A stretch of DNA of 64,000 nt from Bacillota bacterium. Lineage in GTDB: Bacteria > Bacillota > Clostridia > Christensenellales > Pumilibacteraceae. Shown piece after piece: positions 36,101 to 45,207 of this stretch. The stretch covers positions 248,001-312,000 of the forward strand of contig WRLT01000001.1 of the NCBI GenBank assembly GCA_009777485.1, in the 5' to 3' direction. Every line of letters begins with the position of its first letter. The stretch's first letter is position 1. Below the pieces are notes generated by a model that ran no database searches, was not told where the DNA came from, and saw only the letters and a program-made list of their open reading frames with translations. The translations under genes and the position numbers were made by a program.

Positions 36101-36607
36101 TTAACACTTTATTCCCATTGCCCGTGCCTTACCGTTATAATGCTCCGATAATTCTTCCTCGCCGCCGTCCGAGTAGTATTCACCCAAAAGTTGGCATGCG
36201 TAAGGATGTCCCATGTCGGCGGCTTTTTGATAAAGCTCAACCACCTCATCGTCCCAGCCGCGCTCGTCAAACAATGCCGATGCGGCATCATACGCGGCGG
36301 CTGTTTCCGGCGTAATACTAATTACCGTCTTTTTCGGCTGCGCTGGCGCAGGTTGGGCTTTAGCCGCAGGCGCAGTAAAAGCATTTTGTACGCTGTTGGT
36401 TATCATGGCAGAAAATGCGTCCATTACACCCTTCGTATCCTCCGCACCTAAAGCTGCCAAATGCTCTGCGCTTAAACCCGCAACGCTTGCCATGCTTTCC
36501 ATGCTTGCGTCATCGTCGTCCCCGTCGTTTTTAGCCTGCATTTCTGCTGCTTTTTTATCCGATTTATCCTCTTTGTTTTTCTTTTTGAACTTGTCAAAAA
36601 AGCCCAT
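36101..36607 (-). CDS. Hypothetical protein with Sel1/TPR-like C-terminus
   Basis: A 168-residue soluble protein: a very basic start (MGFFDKFKKKNKEDKSDKKA), an acidic stretch (DGDDDDASMESMASVAG), a Pro/Ala linker, and a C-terminal helical pair with the Sel1 signature (ELYQKAADMGHPYACQLLGE). Sel1-type repeats bind proteins. It has its own terminator at 36045. No further role can be assigned. Confidence 0.65.
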   Translation of the reverse strand: MGFFDKFKKKNKEDKSDKKAAEMQAKNDGDDDDASMESMASVAGLSAEHLAALGAEDTKGVMDAFSAMITNSVQNAFTAPAAKAQPAPAQPKKTVISITPETAAAYDAASALFDERGWDDEVVELYQKAADMGHPYACQLLGEYYSDGGEEELSEHYNGKARAMGIKC

Positions 36608-36778
36608 CTTTTCCTACCTTCCTTTTTATTTTTAGCGGCTGCTTACAACCACCAAATACAGCATATCATACAATTCGCTGAATGTCTATTCTTTTACCGA
36701 AAATAAAACAGTATTCTAAACGGATGCCGAAACATTCTTCTAGAAAAACCGTTATTTATAGTATGTGGCACATTGTCG

Positions 36779-36811
36779 GGGGCAGGCGAACCACATTAGT
36801 TCTCCTGCCCC
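36779..36811. other. Strong stem-loop in a gene-free stretch
   Basis: GGGGCAGGCGAAC and GTTCTCCTGCCCC pair over 12 of 13 positions across a 7-nt loop. There is no T-run on the minus strand, where the nearest gene (stop at 36854) would read into it. I see nothing else in 36608-36853. Confidence 0.55.
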
Positions 36812-36853
36812 TGTTTTGGTGGAGAATAGGGGGATTAAGTTTGAACCGTTCGT

Positions 36854-37348
36854 TTATACTTTATATCTTCCGATAATAGCTGATTCACAATCTGAAAGAA
36901 AATTCTCTATTGAAATATTGCTACCAAATCGTTGAAAAGAATATAGAACATTTTCGAGTATAAAATATAACCATAAATCCGTCACATTGTCATACCCGCC
37001 TTTGTGAAATTTACAGTAAACACCATCTATAACCATATCTTGATAATCCAAATAATTCAAAAATTTACCGTCCAAACTCGCGACGATATTGAGTGAACCT
37101 AAGCGCATAGTATATCTAATATAACTAATAGAACCAATGCTGCACGCACGAGAGTTATTTGTGACGGCAAAAAGATTGGAGGGTTCATCAAAATCCGTTG
37201 AATCAAAGTAATAGTAATAATCGGGCAAAACCGCTTGCATTTCCTCCAAGCTGTCAAAAGGCACCGAAGGGTCCATGCCGGCAACAAAACCAAATGCCGC
37301 AACCGTCATAAACAAAGCGCATAAAATACGACTGACTTTTGATTTCAT
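36854..37348 (-). CDS. Hypothetical exported protein
   Basis: A 164-residue protein with a signal peptide (KVSRILCALFMTVAAFGFVA) and a Tyr/Asp-rich mature part (LPDYYYYFDSTDF; NYLDYQDMVIDGVYC). GGAGG lies upstream of the ATG. A possible promoter TTGCGA, 17 bp, TATACT is visible upstream (minus strand, about 37371-37405). No family recognised. Confidence 0.65.
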   Translation of the reverse strand: MKSKVSRILCALFMTVAAFGFVAGMDPSVPFDSLEEMQAVLPDYYYYFDSTDFDEPSNLFAVTNNSRACSIGSISYIRYTMRLGSLNIVASLDGKFLNYLDYQDMVIDGVYCKFHKGGYDNVTDLWLYFILENVLYSFQRFGSNISIENFLSDCESAIIGRYKV

Positions 37349-37521
37349 ATGCCGTTACCTCCGCATAAATACAGTATATCATAACAATGTCAAAATCGCA
37401 AACCTATATATAATACAATTTTGCTCGCCGTTTTGTTGCAAAATTACGCATTTTCCTTTGGGTGGGCGGGCAACATTTCAAAATGGAACCACTTAAAAAG
37501 TAATAGGGCGTTAATAATAGC

Positions 37522-37552
37522 AAAAATGCCGAGTTTATATCTCGGCATTTTT
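37522..37552. terminator. Bidirectional hairpin after tRNA-Val
   Basis: Stem AAAAATGCCGAG / CTCGGCATTTTT with a 7-nt loop, 58 bp after the tRNA 3' end on the minus strand. It fits intrinsic termination of the tRNA transcript. Confidence 0.75.
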
Positions 37553-37610
37553 GCTGACAAAGCCTGCTTAACCTTTTACAAAAATGTAGCGGTTCAAACT
37601 TTGACGGCTT

Positions 37611-37686
37611 TGGTGGGCGATACTGGGCTCGAACCAGTGACTTCCACCATGTCAAGGTGATACTCTCCCGACTGAGTTAATCGCCC
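37611..37686 (-). tRNA. tRNA-Val (anticodon GAC)
   Basis: The minus strand gives a full cloverleaf of 76 nt: acceptor GGGCGAT/ATCGCCC, D-arm with AACTCAGTCGGGAGAGT, anticodon arm TCACC-TTGACAT-GGTGG with anticodon GAC, T-arm CACTGGTTCGAGCCCAGTA, and an encoded CCA end at 37611-37613. Confidence 0.93.
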
Positions 37687-37798
37687 AAAGTACGGATACA
37701 AGGCTATTATACCACGAAACAGCGCGGTTTTCAAGTAAAATCGGGCAAATTATCGGGGATTTTTACGTCCTCTTTTTGCTTTTTTTATAAATCATTTT

Positions 37799-39538
37799 TT
37801 ATTTTAATACCGGAAGCTCTCCGTCAACCAAATTCCAAATTTCCTCATCAAAATTCATGTTTTCTCTTTGCCATGTAATAGACTTTAACAGGGCTTCGCT
37901 TACAGCAGTCGAATTATCGGCAACAACACTTAATCCAATCGTATCAATATGAAAGCTGTTTGCAATACTGTTCGGTCTCGGCGGATTTGTTGCTATGCTT
38001 GCCAGCATTTCAACAAACGTTCCGTTGGTGATTTGTAAATTTGTTACGATACTGCCCGCGAAGAACGTGTTTTCAATTATGGGGTCATTCGCACGCAAAG
38101 CAATACCCACGATACCGCCAATAACAATATTCTGATTCGTGGCCGCCACACTAATATCAACACTTGAATATGATTTTGTTATTACACCAGAAGTCCTTCC
38201 CACAAGCCCGCCCGCAATAATCATGTCGCTTGAAAGCCAGCCTTCACCTTGCACAACCATATTACCTATCGAATAGGAATTCTCAACATTGATAATCGTA
38301 CTAAGCCCTCCGGCTCCTTCCTCGCCGCCTGCGAGACCACCCGCAGTTACTCTTCTAAATCCGTCCGTAATATTAAGTTCAACCTCTGCGTAAGAATTCA
38401 ATATGGAAAGAATTTGACCACGACCTGCCAAGCCGCCTATCGCTACATGTCCGCTTCCGCCAGCAGTTGTTGTGCAGTTTATTACAATATCGGCCGATGA
38501 ATTTAGAATCGAATTTCCTGTAAAGTTTCCGGAACCTGTCATTGTACCCACTAAACCGCCGACATTAACACGCGAACCTGAAAACGCAGGAATATCACTT
38601 TCTATATTTATCACACCGTTGACATGAACATTGATAATATCGCCGTTAAGCAATTCTCCGACTAAAATCCCGAAATGCGAATCATTGTTGGCTTTAACAT
38701 TCATAACGGCATTTTCTACGGTAAGGTTCCGAATCGTTCCGACACACTGTCCGAATATCCCACTTCTTGCAATATTTTCATAACTCATTACAGGGTCGAT
38801 AAATTTTTTTCCGTTTCCGTCAAACTGCCGCGCCGAGCCGAGAGAAATAACATTGGTAAGCGGTGCTGCGGGAAACACGATATCGTCAACCAATTCAAAA
38901 TAAAAGGAACCGGTCATCAACTGTAAATGCCCGAAGTTTTTTATTTGATACGGCTTTTCGCTTGTTCCTAAGCCACCGTAGAAATTACTGATATTAACCT
39001 CAATCACCTGTGCGTCGCTTTGGTTGGCTTGGTTTGTTTCTTTGTATCTGACGCTAATGGTTTTATTGCCGTTTGTTTGATACGTGTGCGACGTTTCGGA
39101 GCCGAAATTAACACCGTCAAACGCAACCTCCATTGCGTCCGTTACACCTACAAGCGTAATAAGCTTATCGCTTTGAACAAACGAAACGGCGGGAACTGCT
39201 TGGTCAGCCTTTAGCGTGGTAACCTCTTTAATCAAGCTGTCGCTTGCCGAATGTTCCGCAGTCGCCTTTTGCCTGATATAAACCTTATATTCGGTATTCG
39301 GGCTAAGGTCTGTAAATAAAGGCTCAGACTGCCAATTTGTCCCGCCCAAACTAAATTCGACCGCATCAATGCTTACAACTCCCTGAACATTCGATACGGT
39401 AATCGTGTTATGCGTCGGTATAACGTCCGCCGAACTCGGCGTATGTAATTTCGGCTTTTCTCTATCACACGCCACAATCAACAACGACATCACGATGGTT
39501 GAAACTATTACAACCAATAACCTCAATTTGCTTTTCAC
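37799..39538 (-). CDS. GLUG-motif lipoprotein
   Basis: A 579-residue lipoprotein: signal with lipobox LIVAC (Cys24), a FN3-like domain (about 35-110; LFTDLSPNTEYKVYIRQ), a linker with a second beta domain, and a C-terminal half with at least five GLUG-type repeats (VGGLVGTMTGSG, IGGLAGRG, AGGLAGGEEGAG, AGGLVGRTSG, IGGIVGIAL) that form a right-handed beta-helix as in adhesins. It begins with GTG at 39538 behind AAGGAAG. The leader contains a perfect 7-bp stem-loop (39574-39592). No cell-wall sorting signal. Confidence 0.82.
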   Translation of the reverse strand: MKSKLRLLVVIVSTIVMSLLIVACDREKPKLHTPSSADVIPTHNTITVSNVQGVVSIDAVEFSLGGTNWQSEPLFTDLSPNTEYKVYIRQKATAEHSASDSLIKEVTTLKADQAVPAVSFVQSDKLITLVGVTDAMEVAFDGVNFGSETSHTYQTNGNKTISVRYKETNQANQSDAQVIEVNISNFYGGLGTSEKPYQIKNFGHLQLMTGSFYFELVDDIVFPAAPLTNVISLGSARQFDGNGKKFIDPVMSYENIARSGIFGQCVGTIRNLTVENAVMNVKANNDSHFGILVGELLNGDIINVHVNGVINIESDIPAFSGSRVNVGGLVGTMTGSGNFTGNSILNSSADIVINCTTTAGGSGHVAIGGLAGRGQILSILNSYAEVELNITDGFRRVTAGGLAGGEEGAGGLSTIINVENSYSIGNMVVQGEGWLSSDMIIAGGLVGRTSGVITKSYSSVDISVAATNQNIVIGGIVGIALRANDPIIENTFFAGSIVTNLQITNGTFVEMLASIATNPPRPNSIANSFHIDTIGLSVVADNSTAVSEALLKSITWQRENMNFDEEIWNLVDGELPVLK

Positions 39539-39605
39539 TTTTATGTTCTTCCTTAAACTAATTTGTTACTAAACAATCGGAAATCCCGATTGAGTTCGCA
39601 TTATT

Positions 39606-39634
39606 AGTATAGTGCCTATTTACAATTTTGTCAA
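39606..39634 (-). promoter_or_regulatory. SigA promoter of the GLUG lipoprotein gene
   Basis: Minus strand TTGACA (39629-39634), 17-bp spacer, TATACT (39606-39611). Between it and the GTG start lies a CAATCGG/CCGATTG hairpin that may affect the leader. Confidence 0.82.
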
Positions 39635-39678
39635 GGAGATTAAAAGTTTATCCTTAGCTATTTGATACAAAACTAAGC

Positions 39679-39960
39679 TTATAGTGGTTGACGTGCCCCG
39701 TGCCGAATGTGCAGTATTTTTATGGTAGACACTTTTTCGTCAATTGAATAGTTGATAATATAAGGTTTTTTTACTAATCTGCGGCGTTTGTTTTTTGGAT
39801 TTTCTTTTCCTATGTAAGGAAAATCAGCTAAATGTCTAATATGTTGCCGCAATTCGTTTGTATAGCTTTCGGCTATACTTGGATTATCTAACGCAATATA
39901 ATCGTAAATTTCGTTAAAATCTTGCAAAGCTTTTTCGGAAAGTAGTACTTTATAGTGCAT
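39679..39960 (-). CDS. ParE/RelE-type toxin
   Basis: A 93-residue toxin of the ParE/RelE superfamily: YKVLLSEKALQDFNEIYDYI, LRQHIRHLADFPYIGKE, RRRLVKKPYIINYSIDE and TIKILHIRHGARQP, the last being the typical C-terminal HxRR-like block. Its ATG at 39960 overlaps the antitoxin stop (TAATG), so translation is coupled. Gyrase or ribosome targeting cannot be told from the sequence, though the HIRHGAR ending favours ParE. Confidence 0.87.
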   Translation of the reverse strand: MHYKVLLSEKALQDFNEIYDYIALDNPSIAESYTNELRQHIRHLADFPYIGKENPKNKRRRLVKKPYIINYSIDEKVSTIKILHIRHGARQPL

Positions 39961-40214
39961 TATTTGTTTTTCCACTCCGCAATTTTATCGTCCATAGCTT
40001 TTTCAAATTGTTCTAGTGTAATAAAACGCCCTGCCGCAATATCTGCTTCGCCTTGTTCAACGCATCTAAGCTCGTCTAATAAGCTATATTCTTCTGCGCT
40101 TAATAGAACAGCATCCCCGTGAACAGTGCTAACCGTTACGGTATTTTTAGAGGTGATTGCCTCAGCAAAATATTTATCAGGGTCTTTTAAAAAACTTTCT
40201 GTATTGATTGTCAT
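39960..40214 (-). CDS. Phd/YefM-type antitoxin
   Basis: An 84-residue antitoxin. The N-terminal Phd/YefM fold (MTINTESFLKDPDKYFAEA, AVLLSAEEYSLLDELRC) binds the operator; the acidic C-terminal helix (QFEKAMDDKIAEWK) should cover the toxin. The start codon lies 6 nt after the -10 box and no Shine-Dalgarno precedes it. Confidence 0.88.
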   Translation of the reverse strand: MTINTESFLKDPDKYFAEAITSKNTVTVSTVHGDAVLLSAEEYSLLDELRCVEQGEADIAAGRFITLEQFEKAMDDKIAEWKNK

Positions 40215-40220
40215 AAATCT

Positions 40221-40250
40221 ATTCTACCACTGATTAGGGGTGTTTGTCAA
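40221..40250 (-). promoter_or_regulatory. Promoter of the toxin-antitoxin operon, leaderless
   Basis: Minus strand TTGACA (40245-40250), 18-bp spacer, TAGAAT (40221-40226). The ATG at 40214 begins only 6 nt downstream, at the expected transcription start. Confidence 0.75.
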
Positions 40251-40337
40251 GAGTAATTTTGATTGCAAAATCGCCAAAGTTTAATTGCGGAATTAAAAAA
40301 ACTTAGGGCGGCGTTGTAAGAATTTCGTGCAAAGGTC

Positions 40338-40366
40338 TTGAATTTATGAATGTATTCTTGTATACT
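40338..40366 (+). promoter_or_regulatory. Promoter of a small membrane-protein gene, leaderless
   Basis: TTGAAT (40338-40343), 17-bp spacer, TATACT (40361-40366). The ATG at 40373 begins 6 nt later with no Shine-Dalgarno. An upstream in-frame ATG at 40346 lies inside the promoter spacer, so it is rejected. Confidence 0.65.
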
Positions 40367-40372
40367 AAGAAT

Positions 40373-40626
40373 ATGGTTGACTTTTTGCCGTTTTTAAAAC
40401 CGCGTGAGGAAGGTTGGGTGCCGCCTAAGCCTATTTTTTTGGGGCGTGAGGCGCACTTTTACAGCGGGGTGGCAATGTTTATAATTGCCTCTGCCCTTTT
40501 AGTGGTTTTTTGTGTTATGTTTGCAAAGCGCGGGGTCCTATTGCGGCGTCTATATTGTTTGTGTTGGGGTCTATTTGTGTATGCCTTGCGGCGGTTTTGC
40601 GTAAAAAACGCTTTACACCGCAATAA
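40373..40626 (+). pseudogene. Small two-helix membrane protein with a frameshift
   Basis: The frame from 40373 encodes MVDFLPFLKPREEGWVPPKP and a membrane helix (FYSGVAMFIIASALLVVFCVMF), then degenerates after a run of four G at 40532-40535. If one G were added, the protein would continue GGPIAASILFVLGSICVCLA plus RKKRFTPQ, a second helix with a basic end, stopping at 40626: an 84-residue protein with two membrane segments. Either a recent mutation or an assembly/sequencing error in a homopolymer. No family recognised. Confidence 0.55.
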
Positions 40627-40640
40627 CCGCATGCTATAAT
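40612..40640 (+). promoter_or_regulatory. Promoter of the zinc-ribbon membrane protein gene
   Basis: TTTACA (40612-40617), 17-bp spacer, TATAAT (40635-40640). It overlaps the end of the frameshifted gene. The next gene starts 43 nt downstream with an AAGGAAGTGA ribosome site. Confidence 0.75.
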
Positions 40641-40682
40641 ACAGTTAAGTAAATATTTTACTGCAAAAGGAAGTGATAGAAT

Positions 40683-41102
40683 ATGTTTTGTAATTCATGC
40701 GGTACAAGCAATGCGGACGGCGCGGCGTTTTGTAATAAGTGTGGGAAACGCGTTACTGCTGCGGCGGAAACGCCGATACAGCCGCAACAACAGCAACAGC
40801 CTAGCGCTTATCATACAGGGCCGCAACCCGACGCCTTTAATAAAGAGGTAGCGTTGCAGAAGGCTAACCGCGCGTTTCTTTTTGGCTGTTTATCGTTTAT
40901 TCCAGGCTACGGGCTTATATTTTTTGCCTTTTATGCCCTATTTAGCGGCCTTTCGGCAAAGGGACTTTTGGCCTCAATAAATGTTGAGGAGGGTATGCAA
41001 AAAGCCAAACGCGGTATTTTGTTTAGTATAATCTCGATTTGCGTACACGGTGTGGTGTGGCTAGTTTGTATGATACTTTTGCTGTCGGGAGTTTTTGGGT
41101 AA
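40683..41102 (+). CDS. Zinc-ribbon membrane protein
   Basis: A 139-residue protein: N-terminal zinc ribbon (CNSCGTSNADGAAFCNKCGK), a Gln/Pro linker, then two membrane helices (FLFGCLSFIPGYGLIFFAFYAL and ILFSIISICVHGVVWLVCMIL). Such zinc-ribbon membrane proteins are common in Clostridia and of unknown function. It is followed by a bidirectional terminator. Confidence 0.75.
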   Translation: MFCNSCGTSNADGAAFCNKCGKRVTAAAETPIQPQQQQQPSAYHTGPQPDAFNKEVALQKANRAFLFGCLSFIPGYGLIFFAFYALFSGLSAKGLLASINVEEGMQKAKRGILFSIISICVHGVVWLVCMILLLSGVFG

Positions 41103-41123
41103 CACCGCCAATAAAACAAAATA

Positions 41124-41161
41124 AAACACGGGCATATCGGTTGATTTACCCGTGTTTTTTT
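41124..41161. terminator. Bidirectional intrinsic terminator between convergent genes
   Basis: AAACACGGG / CCCGTGTTT stem with a 16-nt loop and T-runs on both sides, between the stop at 41102 (plus) and the stop at 41181 (minus). Confidence 0.85.
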
Positions 41162-41180
41162 ATTTACTTTTGAACCTTGT

Positions 41181-44100
41181 TTAGTTTTTGCTTTTGTTGT
41201 ATTTTTGCGATTTTTGCTTTAAAACGGCTAATAGTATGCCGAATAAGCCCAGTACTAATAAGCCGCCGCCAAAGCCGATGCCGCCGTTTGCCGAAAGCGT
41301 TCCGCCGCCGCAAGGCTTGCGTTTTCCGTTGTCGTCATCGCCGCCTTTTTCGTCCTCTTGCTTTTGCAGTTCGGCAATTTTAGCCTCTGCCGCTTCTAAA
41401 ACTTCCAAATTAGTTACTAAGGATTTTTGCGCAGAGGTTAGCGCGTTGTACGCACTGCGCGCCGCCGCTACTGCCGCCGCGTTAGCAAGCGTAAAGCTTG
41501 CCGTTGCAGGTAAGGCAGCTATTTGGGCTTGCACCGCTGCCGCTGCCTCCGCTGCCGCCGCCGCATTTTGAAGTTCTGTAATTTTAGCCTCTGCCGCCTC
41601 TAATACTGCCAAATTAGTTACTAAGGGTTTTTGTGCCGCCGATAACGCATTGTACGCCGTGCGCGCCGCCGCGACTGCTGCCGCGTTGGCAAGCGTAAGG
41701 CTTGCCGCTGCGGGTAAGGCGGCTATTTGAGTTTGTACTACTTCCGCCGCCGCCGCGTTTTGTAAAGCCGTCAGCGCGGCTTCCGCCGCCGTTAAATCTT
41801 CAAAGTTGGCAACCCTTGCCTTATCCTCTTCCGAAAGTGCGTTGTATGCGTTGCGGGCGGCTTGAATGTCGCTGCCCGAATCAAGCGTTACCGTGCCGAT
41901 TTCGCTAATCCGCGCGATTACCGCTAACACCTCTGCGGGCAATAGCGCGGCAAGCGCGACCTCCGCGTCGGTTAGCTTGTCGTAAACGTCTACAAGCCCG
42001 TCTTGCTGTGCGCCGCTTAGCGCGTTGTATGCGCTGCGCGCATAGGCTATTGCCGCCGCATCCGATTCCTCAACGTCGTTTTCGTCGGGCAGGTTGTTAA
42101 TAAGCCCTCTTACATACGTTACCTCCGCATTAGAAAGCGTGGTGATTCTTGCGCGTTGGGTGCTTAATGCCGCATGGTCTACCCCGACAAGCGCATCGCC
42201 CGTCCATTCGTTAAGGCGCGTATCTATTGCGTCTATTGCATCGGATAACGTTGCGGACGTTTCAAATTCACTCAGCGCGGCAATCAGTGCGTTAATAGCG
42301 GTTACTTCTGCCTCGCTGGCCGCAAGCGTTGCAATTCTTGCGCGTTGAATTTCAAGCTCTGCCGTATTTACGCCTGCAAGCGCAACATCGCCCGTCCATT
42401 CGCTAATCCGCGTATCTACCGCATCTACCGCCGTAGAAAGCGCGGCAGAGGTAGTGTTGCTGTTTAACGCCGTAATCATTAAGTTAATTGCGATAACTTC
42501 CTGCGCCATAAGCACGCCTGCTAAGGCGGATTCGGCCGCTTGCAGAACCGCATAGTTGATTACCATTGCACGCGCCTGCGTATTTAACAGGTCATATGCA
42601 GTCCTTGCGGCTTGCACCTGCGCTAAATCTCCCTCGACAGGAGATGCGGGCAATTGACTGATAAGCAGTATAACCGCGTCCGCCGCCGCTTTATCCAGGT
42701 CTGCTTGCGTAGCGTCTAGCATTTTTAGTGTAACGGTAAAGGTAGCCGTTTCGGTTGCCGCGCCTTTGGTAAGCGTAGCGGTGAGTGTGCCTGTTGTATC
42801 GCTGCCGTTTGCAAAGGGAGGGCGCGTAACCACGCCCGCGTTAGACACACTGCCCGCCGCGTCGCCGCCCGTATGCGCCCACGCCCACGTAACGGATACG
42901 CCTGCTGTGCCGATAGTATTTACAAGATTTAAGTTGGATAAAATGTTGTCTTCTGCCGAATTGCCGCTGCGGATAGCATTCCAGTTTAGCAGATTTTTTG
43001 CCGCCGCAACATCTATTGCGTCTTGCTCTGCCTGTGTAGGCTCGGCACGAAGGATTCTGATAACCTGCGTACTGGGGATAAGCACTTGAAGGGCACTTGC
43101 CGAACCCTTAGCAACACGCGCTTGAAGCCTGCCCGTTACATCACGCTCTCCCGAAAACGGCGGACGGACAATAGTACCTACACCCGAAACAGACACATCA
43201 ATATATCCCGTATCGGGCGTATCATCAGATTGCTTAACCCACGTCCATGTAATGGTTGTGCCAAATAAGCCTTGCGCAGGTAAAACTAAATCCGAAGTGA
43301 TATTGTAGCCGTTGTTGGTAACAGCCATATTGTTACCGCCCTTAATTAAATCCCAGCCTTCGGCAACTAGCCAATCACGCGTTGCGGTGATAGCTTGCCC
43401 GTCGGTGGGGTCTAACTGCCCTACCGTTACTGTAAATTCTTTACTTCCCGTTGCCCCGCCCTTAGAAAAGCTTGCCGTTAAGGTAACGGTTAAAGAGGTT
43501 GTATCGGGGTAAGAAAACGCTTGACGCGTAACCGCGCCTGTGCTTTGGTTAATCGCCGCGTCCGTAGACGTCCATGAAATTTCTACGCCGTCGCCTATTG
43601 TTGCGGGCAGAGTAAGCGCGGATAATACGTTATCTTGCGATTCGTTTGCGTTTTTAATGGCATCCCAGTCTATTAAGCTTACCGCTTGGTCAACCGCCGC
43701 TTGATAAAACTGCTGTGCGGTAATTTCGGTAATATTTACGATAAACGATGCCACATTTCCTATAACGGTATTTTGCGCACGGAAAAACTTATCTTGGGTG
43801 GTTGCCGTAATTAAAGGATACGTGCTGCTCTTAGGCAGCCAAACTTGAATCATTCGCGGAGTTAGAACGACAATGGTTGTTAAGGTTAAGTTCTCTGCGG
43901 GATACGGATAGCCCTGTACGGAAAAACTTGTAAGCGTTTCACCTACACTGACAGTTGCAGGAAAACTAACGCGTACTTCTGCAAGCTCTGCACCTTCCGC
44001 ATTAACGGGAACAGGACGGCTAAAAAGCGGAACGCCTGTGCCTGTGCCTGATACTTGAAGTACAACAGCGTGTCCGCCGGTTATGGTTAAGGTTCCGGGT

Positions 44101-45167
44101 AGAATATTGGCATCCGTTTGGCTCGGACGGCTGCGGCCGCCGATTATCGCAAAACCTTTCTCTTGCAGAGGCGTCGAACTCGCTCCGGCATTGGTTGTAT
44201 AGCCGTCTACTACGCCGTTGGTAATGGTAACGGTTCCGCCGTGTCCGTGTGTTGCCGAAGCGGAGGCCGCGCCGCCGATATCCGCCGCGCGGAAATTGGT
44301 AGTGCTAGGTGCTGTGTTAGCGGCGCGGGCAGCCGATACATATCCGCCGTTTATATTGATATTGCCCGCGTTTGCCATTGCGTAGTTATCCGCCGTTGTG
44401 CCGGAATGAATCCAGCCGCCGATACCCGCACCGCCGCCGCCGCCGCGCGCGGTTACCGTGCCGCCGTTGATGTTTAACGTATGGCCTCCCATACCCGTAA
44501 CCGCAATACCCGCGCCGCCGTTTGCGCCGCCTGTTGCGTTTACCGTGCCGCCGTTGATGTTAAGCACCGCAGCAGAGGTGGCCCATGCGCGGCTTAATGA
44601 AATTCCCGACCCGTGGTCTTTACCCGTTGCGTTTAGCGTACCGCTGCCTTGTATGGTTAAAACGCTACTGCTGTTTAACCGAATACCGTCTAACGCACCC
44701 GTTGCGTTGGCAGTTATTCCGCCGCCGTTAAAGGTGTTTACGCCTACCAAATTTACGGTAGCTTGCGCAGTATCAGTCGCGCCTAGTCCTAACATAAACG
44801 CGGGCGTTTCTGCAAGGGCGTTGTATGCGGATAAATCAATGGTTACATCTTCAAACGTTATAAAAACATTCGCAGCAGCCATTACTATTAAAGTATTAGA
44901 GGTTGTGCTGCCTGTTATGTGAAAATGATGGTTTCCTTGCAGGCGCAGCTGAATGCCGCTAGTTGTAATCGCTCCCGCTACTTCTTGACCTAAAAGCGGT
45001 TGGCTTAGGTCAATTAAGTACGGGTTGCCCTCCGTGCCGTCCTGCGCGCTTACCGTGCGGCTGCGAAAAGCTCCTGTAATCGCGCTTAGGCTCAGCGCGA
45101 ACACCGCCGCCAGTAAAAAGGCTAAAAGCCATTTTACCTTGCTTGATTGTTTTACGTGTGTTTTCAT
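41181..45167 (-). CDS. Large surface protein: beta-helix, atrophied Ig domains, helical repeats
   Basis: A 1328-residue exported protein: signal peptide (about residues 12-40), an N-terminal carbohydrate-binding-type beta-helix with repeats such as LNINGGTVNATGG, INGGTVTARGGGGGAGIGG, then three atrophied bacterial Ig domains (each beginning near WDAIKNANESQDN / WNAIRSGNSAEDN and ending VTRPPF-TATLTKG), then helical repeats (xALSxAQKxLVxN type, about 68 residues each) and a C-terminal NGKRKPCGGGTLSANGG, membrane helix and KQKSQK tail. There is no LPXTG; a Cys-Gly-rich C-terminal sorting tail is suggested. Its promoter carries the 26-bp box shared with the small LuxR gene, so I infer LuxR control. 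Confidence 0.82.
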   Translation of the reverse strand: MKTHVKQSSKVKWLLAFLLAAVFALSLSAITGAFRSRTVSAQDGTEGNPYLIDLSQPLLGQEVAGAITTSGIQLRLQGNHHFHITGSTTSNTLIVMAAANVFITFEDVTIDLSAYNALAETPAFMLGLGATDTAQATVNLVGVNTFNGGGITANATGALDGIRLNSSSVLTIQGSGTLNATGKDHGSGISLSRAWATSAAVLNINGGTVNATGGANGGAGIAVTGMGGHTLNINGGTVTARGGGGGAGIGGWIHSGTTADNYAMANAGNININGGYVSAARAANTAPSTTNFRAADIGGAASASATHGHGGTVTITNGVVDGYTTNAGASSTPLQEKGFAIIGGRSRPSQTDANILPGTLTITGGHAVVLQVSGTGTGVPLFSRPVPVNAEGAELAEVRVSFPATVSVGETLTSFSVQGYPYPAENLTLTTIVVLTPRMIQVWLPKSSTYPLITATTQDKFFRAQNTVIGNVASFIVNITEITAQQFYQAAVDQAVSLIDWDAIKNANESQDNVLSALTLPATIGDGVEISWTSTDAAINQSTGAVTRQAFSYPDTTSLTVTLTASFSKGGATGSKEFTVTVGQLDPTDGQAITATRDWLVAEGWDLIKGGNNMAVTNNGYNITSDLVLPAQGLFGTTITWTWVKQSDDTPDTGYIDVSVSGVGTIVRPPFSGERDVTGRLQARVAKGSASALQVLIPSTQVIRILRAEPTQAEQDAIDVAAAKNLLNWNAIRSGNSAEDNILSNLNLVNTIGTAGVSVTWAWAHTGGDAAGSVSNAGVVTRPPFANGSDTTGTLTATLTKGAATETATFTVTLKMLDATQADLDKAAADAVILLISQLPASPVEGDLAQVQAARTAYDLLNTQARAMVINYAVLQAAESALAGVLMAQEVIAINLMITALNSNTTSAALSTAVDAVDTRISEWTGDVALAGVNTAELEIQRARIATLAASEAEVTAINALIAALSEFETSATLSDAIDAIDTRLNEWTGDALVGVDHAALSTQRARITTLSNAEVTYVRGLINNLPDENDVEESDAAAIAYARSAYNALSGAQQDGLVDVYDKLTDAEVALAALLPAEVLAVIARISEIGTVTLDSGSDIQAARNAYNALSEEDKARVANFEDLTAAEAALTALQNAAAAEVVQTQIAALPAAASLTLANAAAVAAARTAYNALSAAQKPLVTNLAVLEAAEAKITELQNAAAAAEAAAAVQAQIAALPATASFTLANAAAVAAARSAYNALTSAQKSLVTNLEVLEAAEAKIAELQKQEDEKGGDDDNGKRKPCGGGTLSANGGIGFGGGLLVLGLFGILLAVLKQKSQKYNKSKN
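41376..41783 (-). repeat. Tandem 204-bp repeats in the surface-protein gene
   Basis: Units at 41376-41579 and 41580-41783 are close DNA copies (68 codons each) encoding the helical LEAAEAKI...IAALPAxAS..NALSxAQK segments. Older, more diverged units lie upstream in the coding direction to about 42100. High DNA identity implies recent expansion. Confidence 0.8.
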
Positions 45168-45207
45168 GGTTGGTTGTTTCTCCTATAAAAAAATTTTCTA
45201 TACTCTC

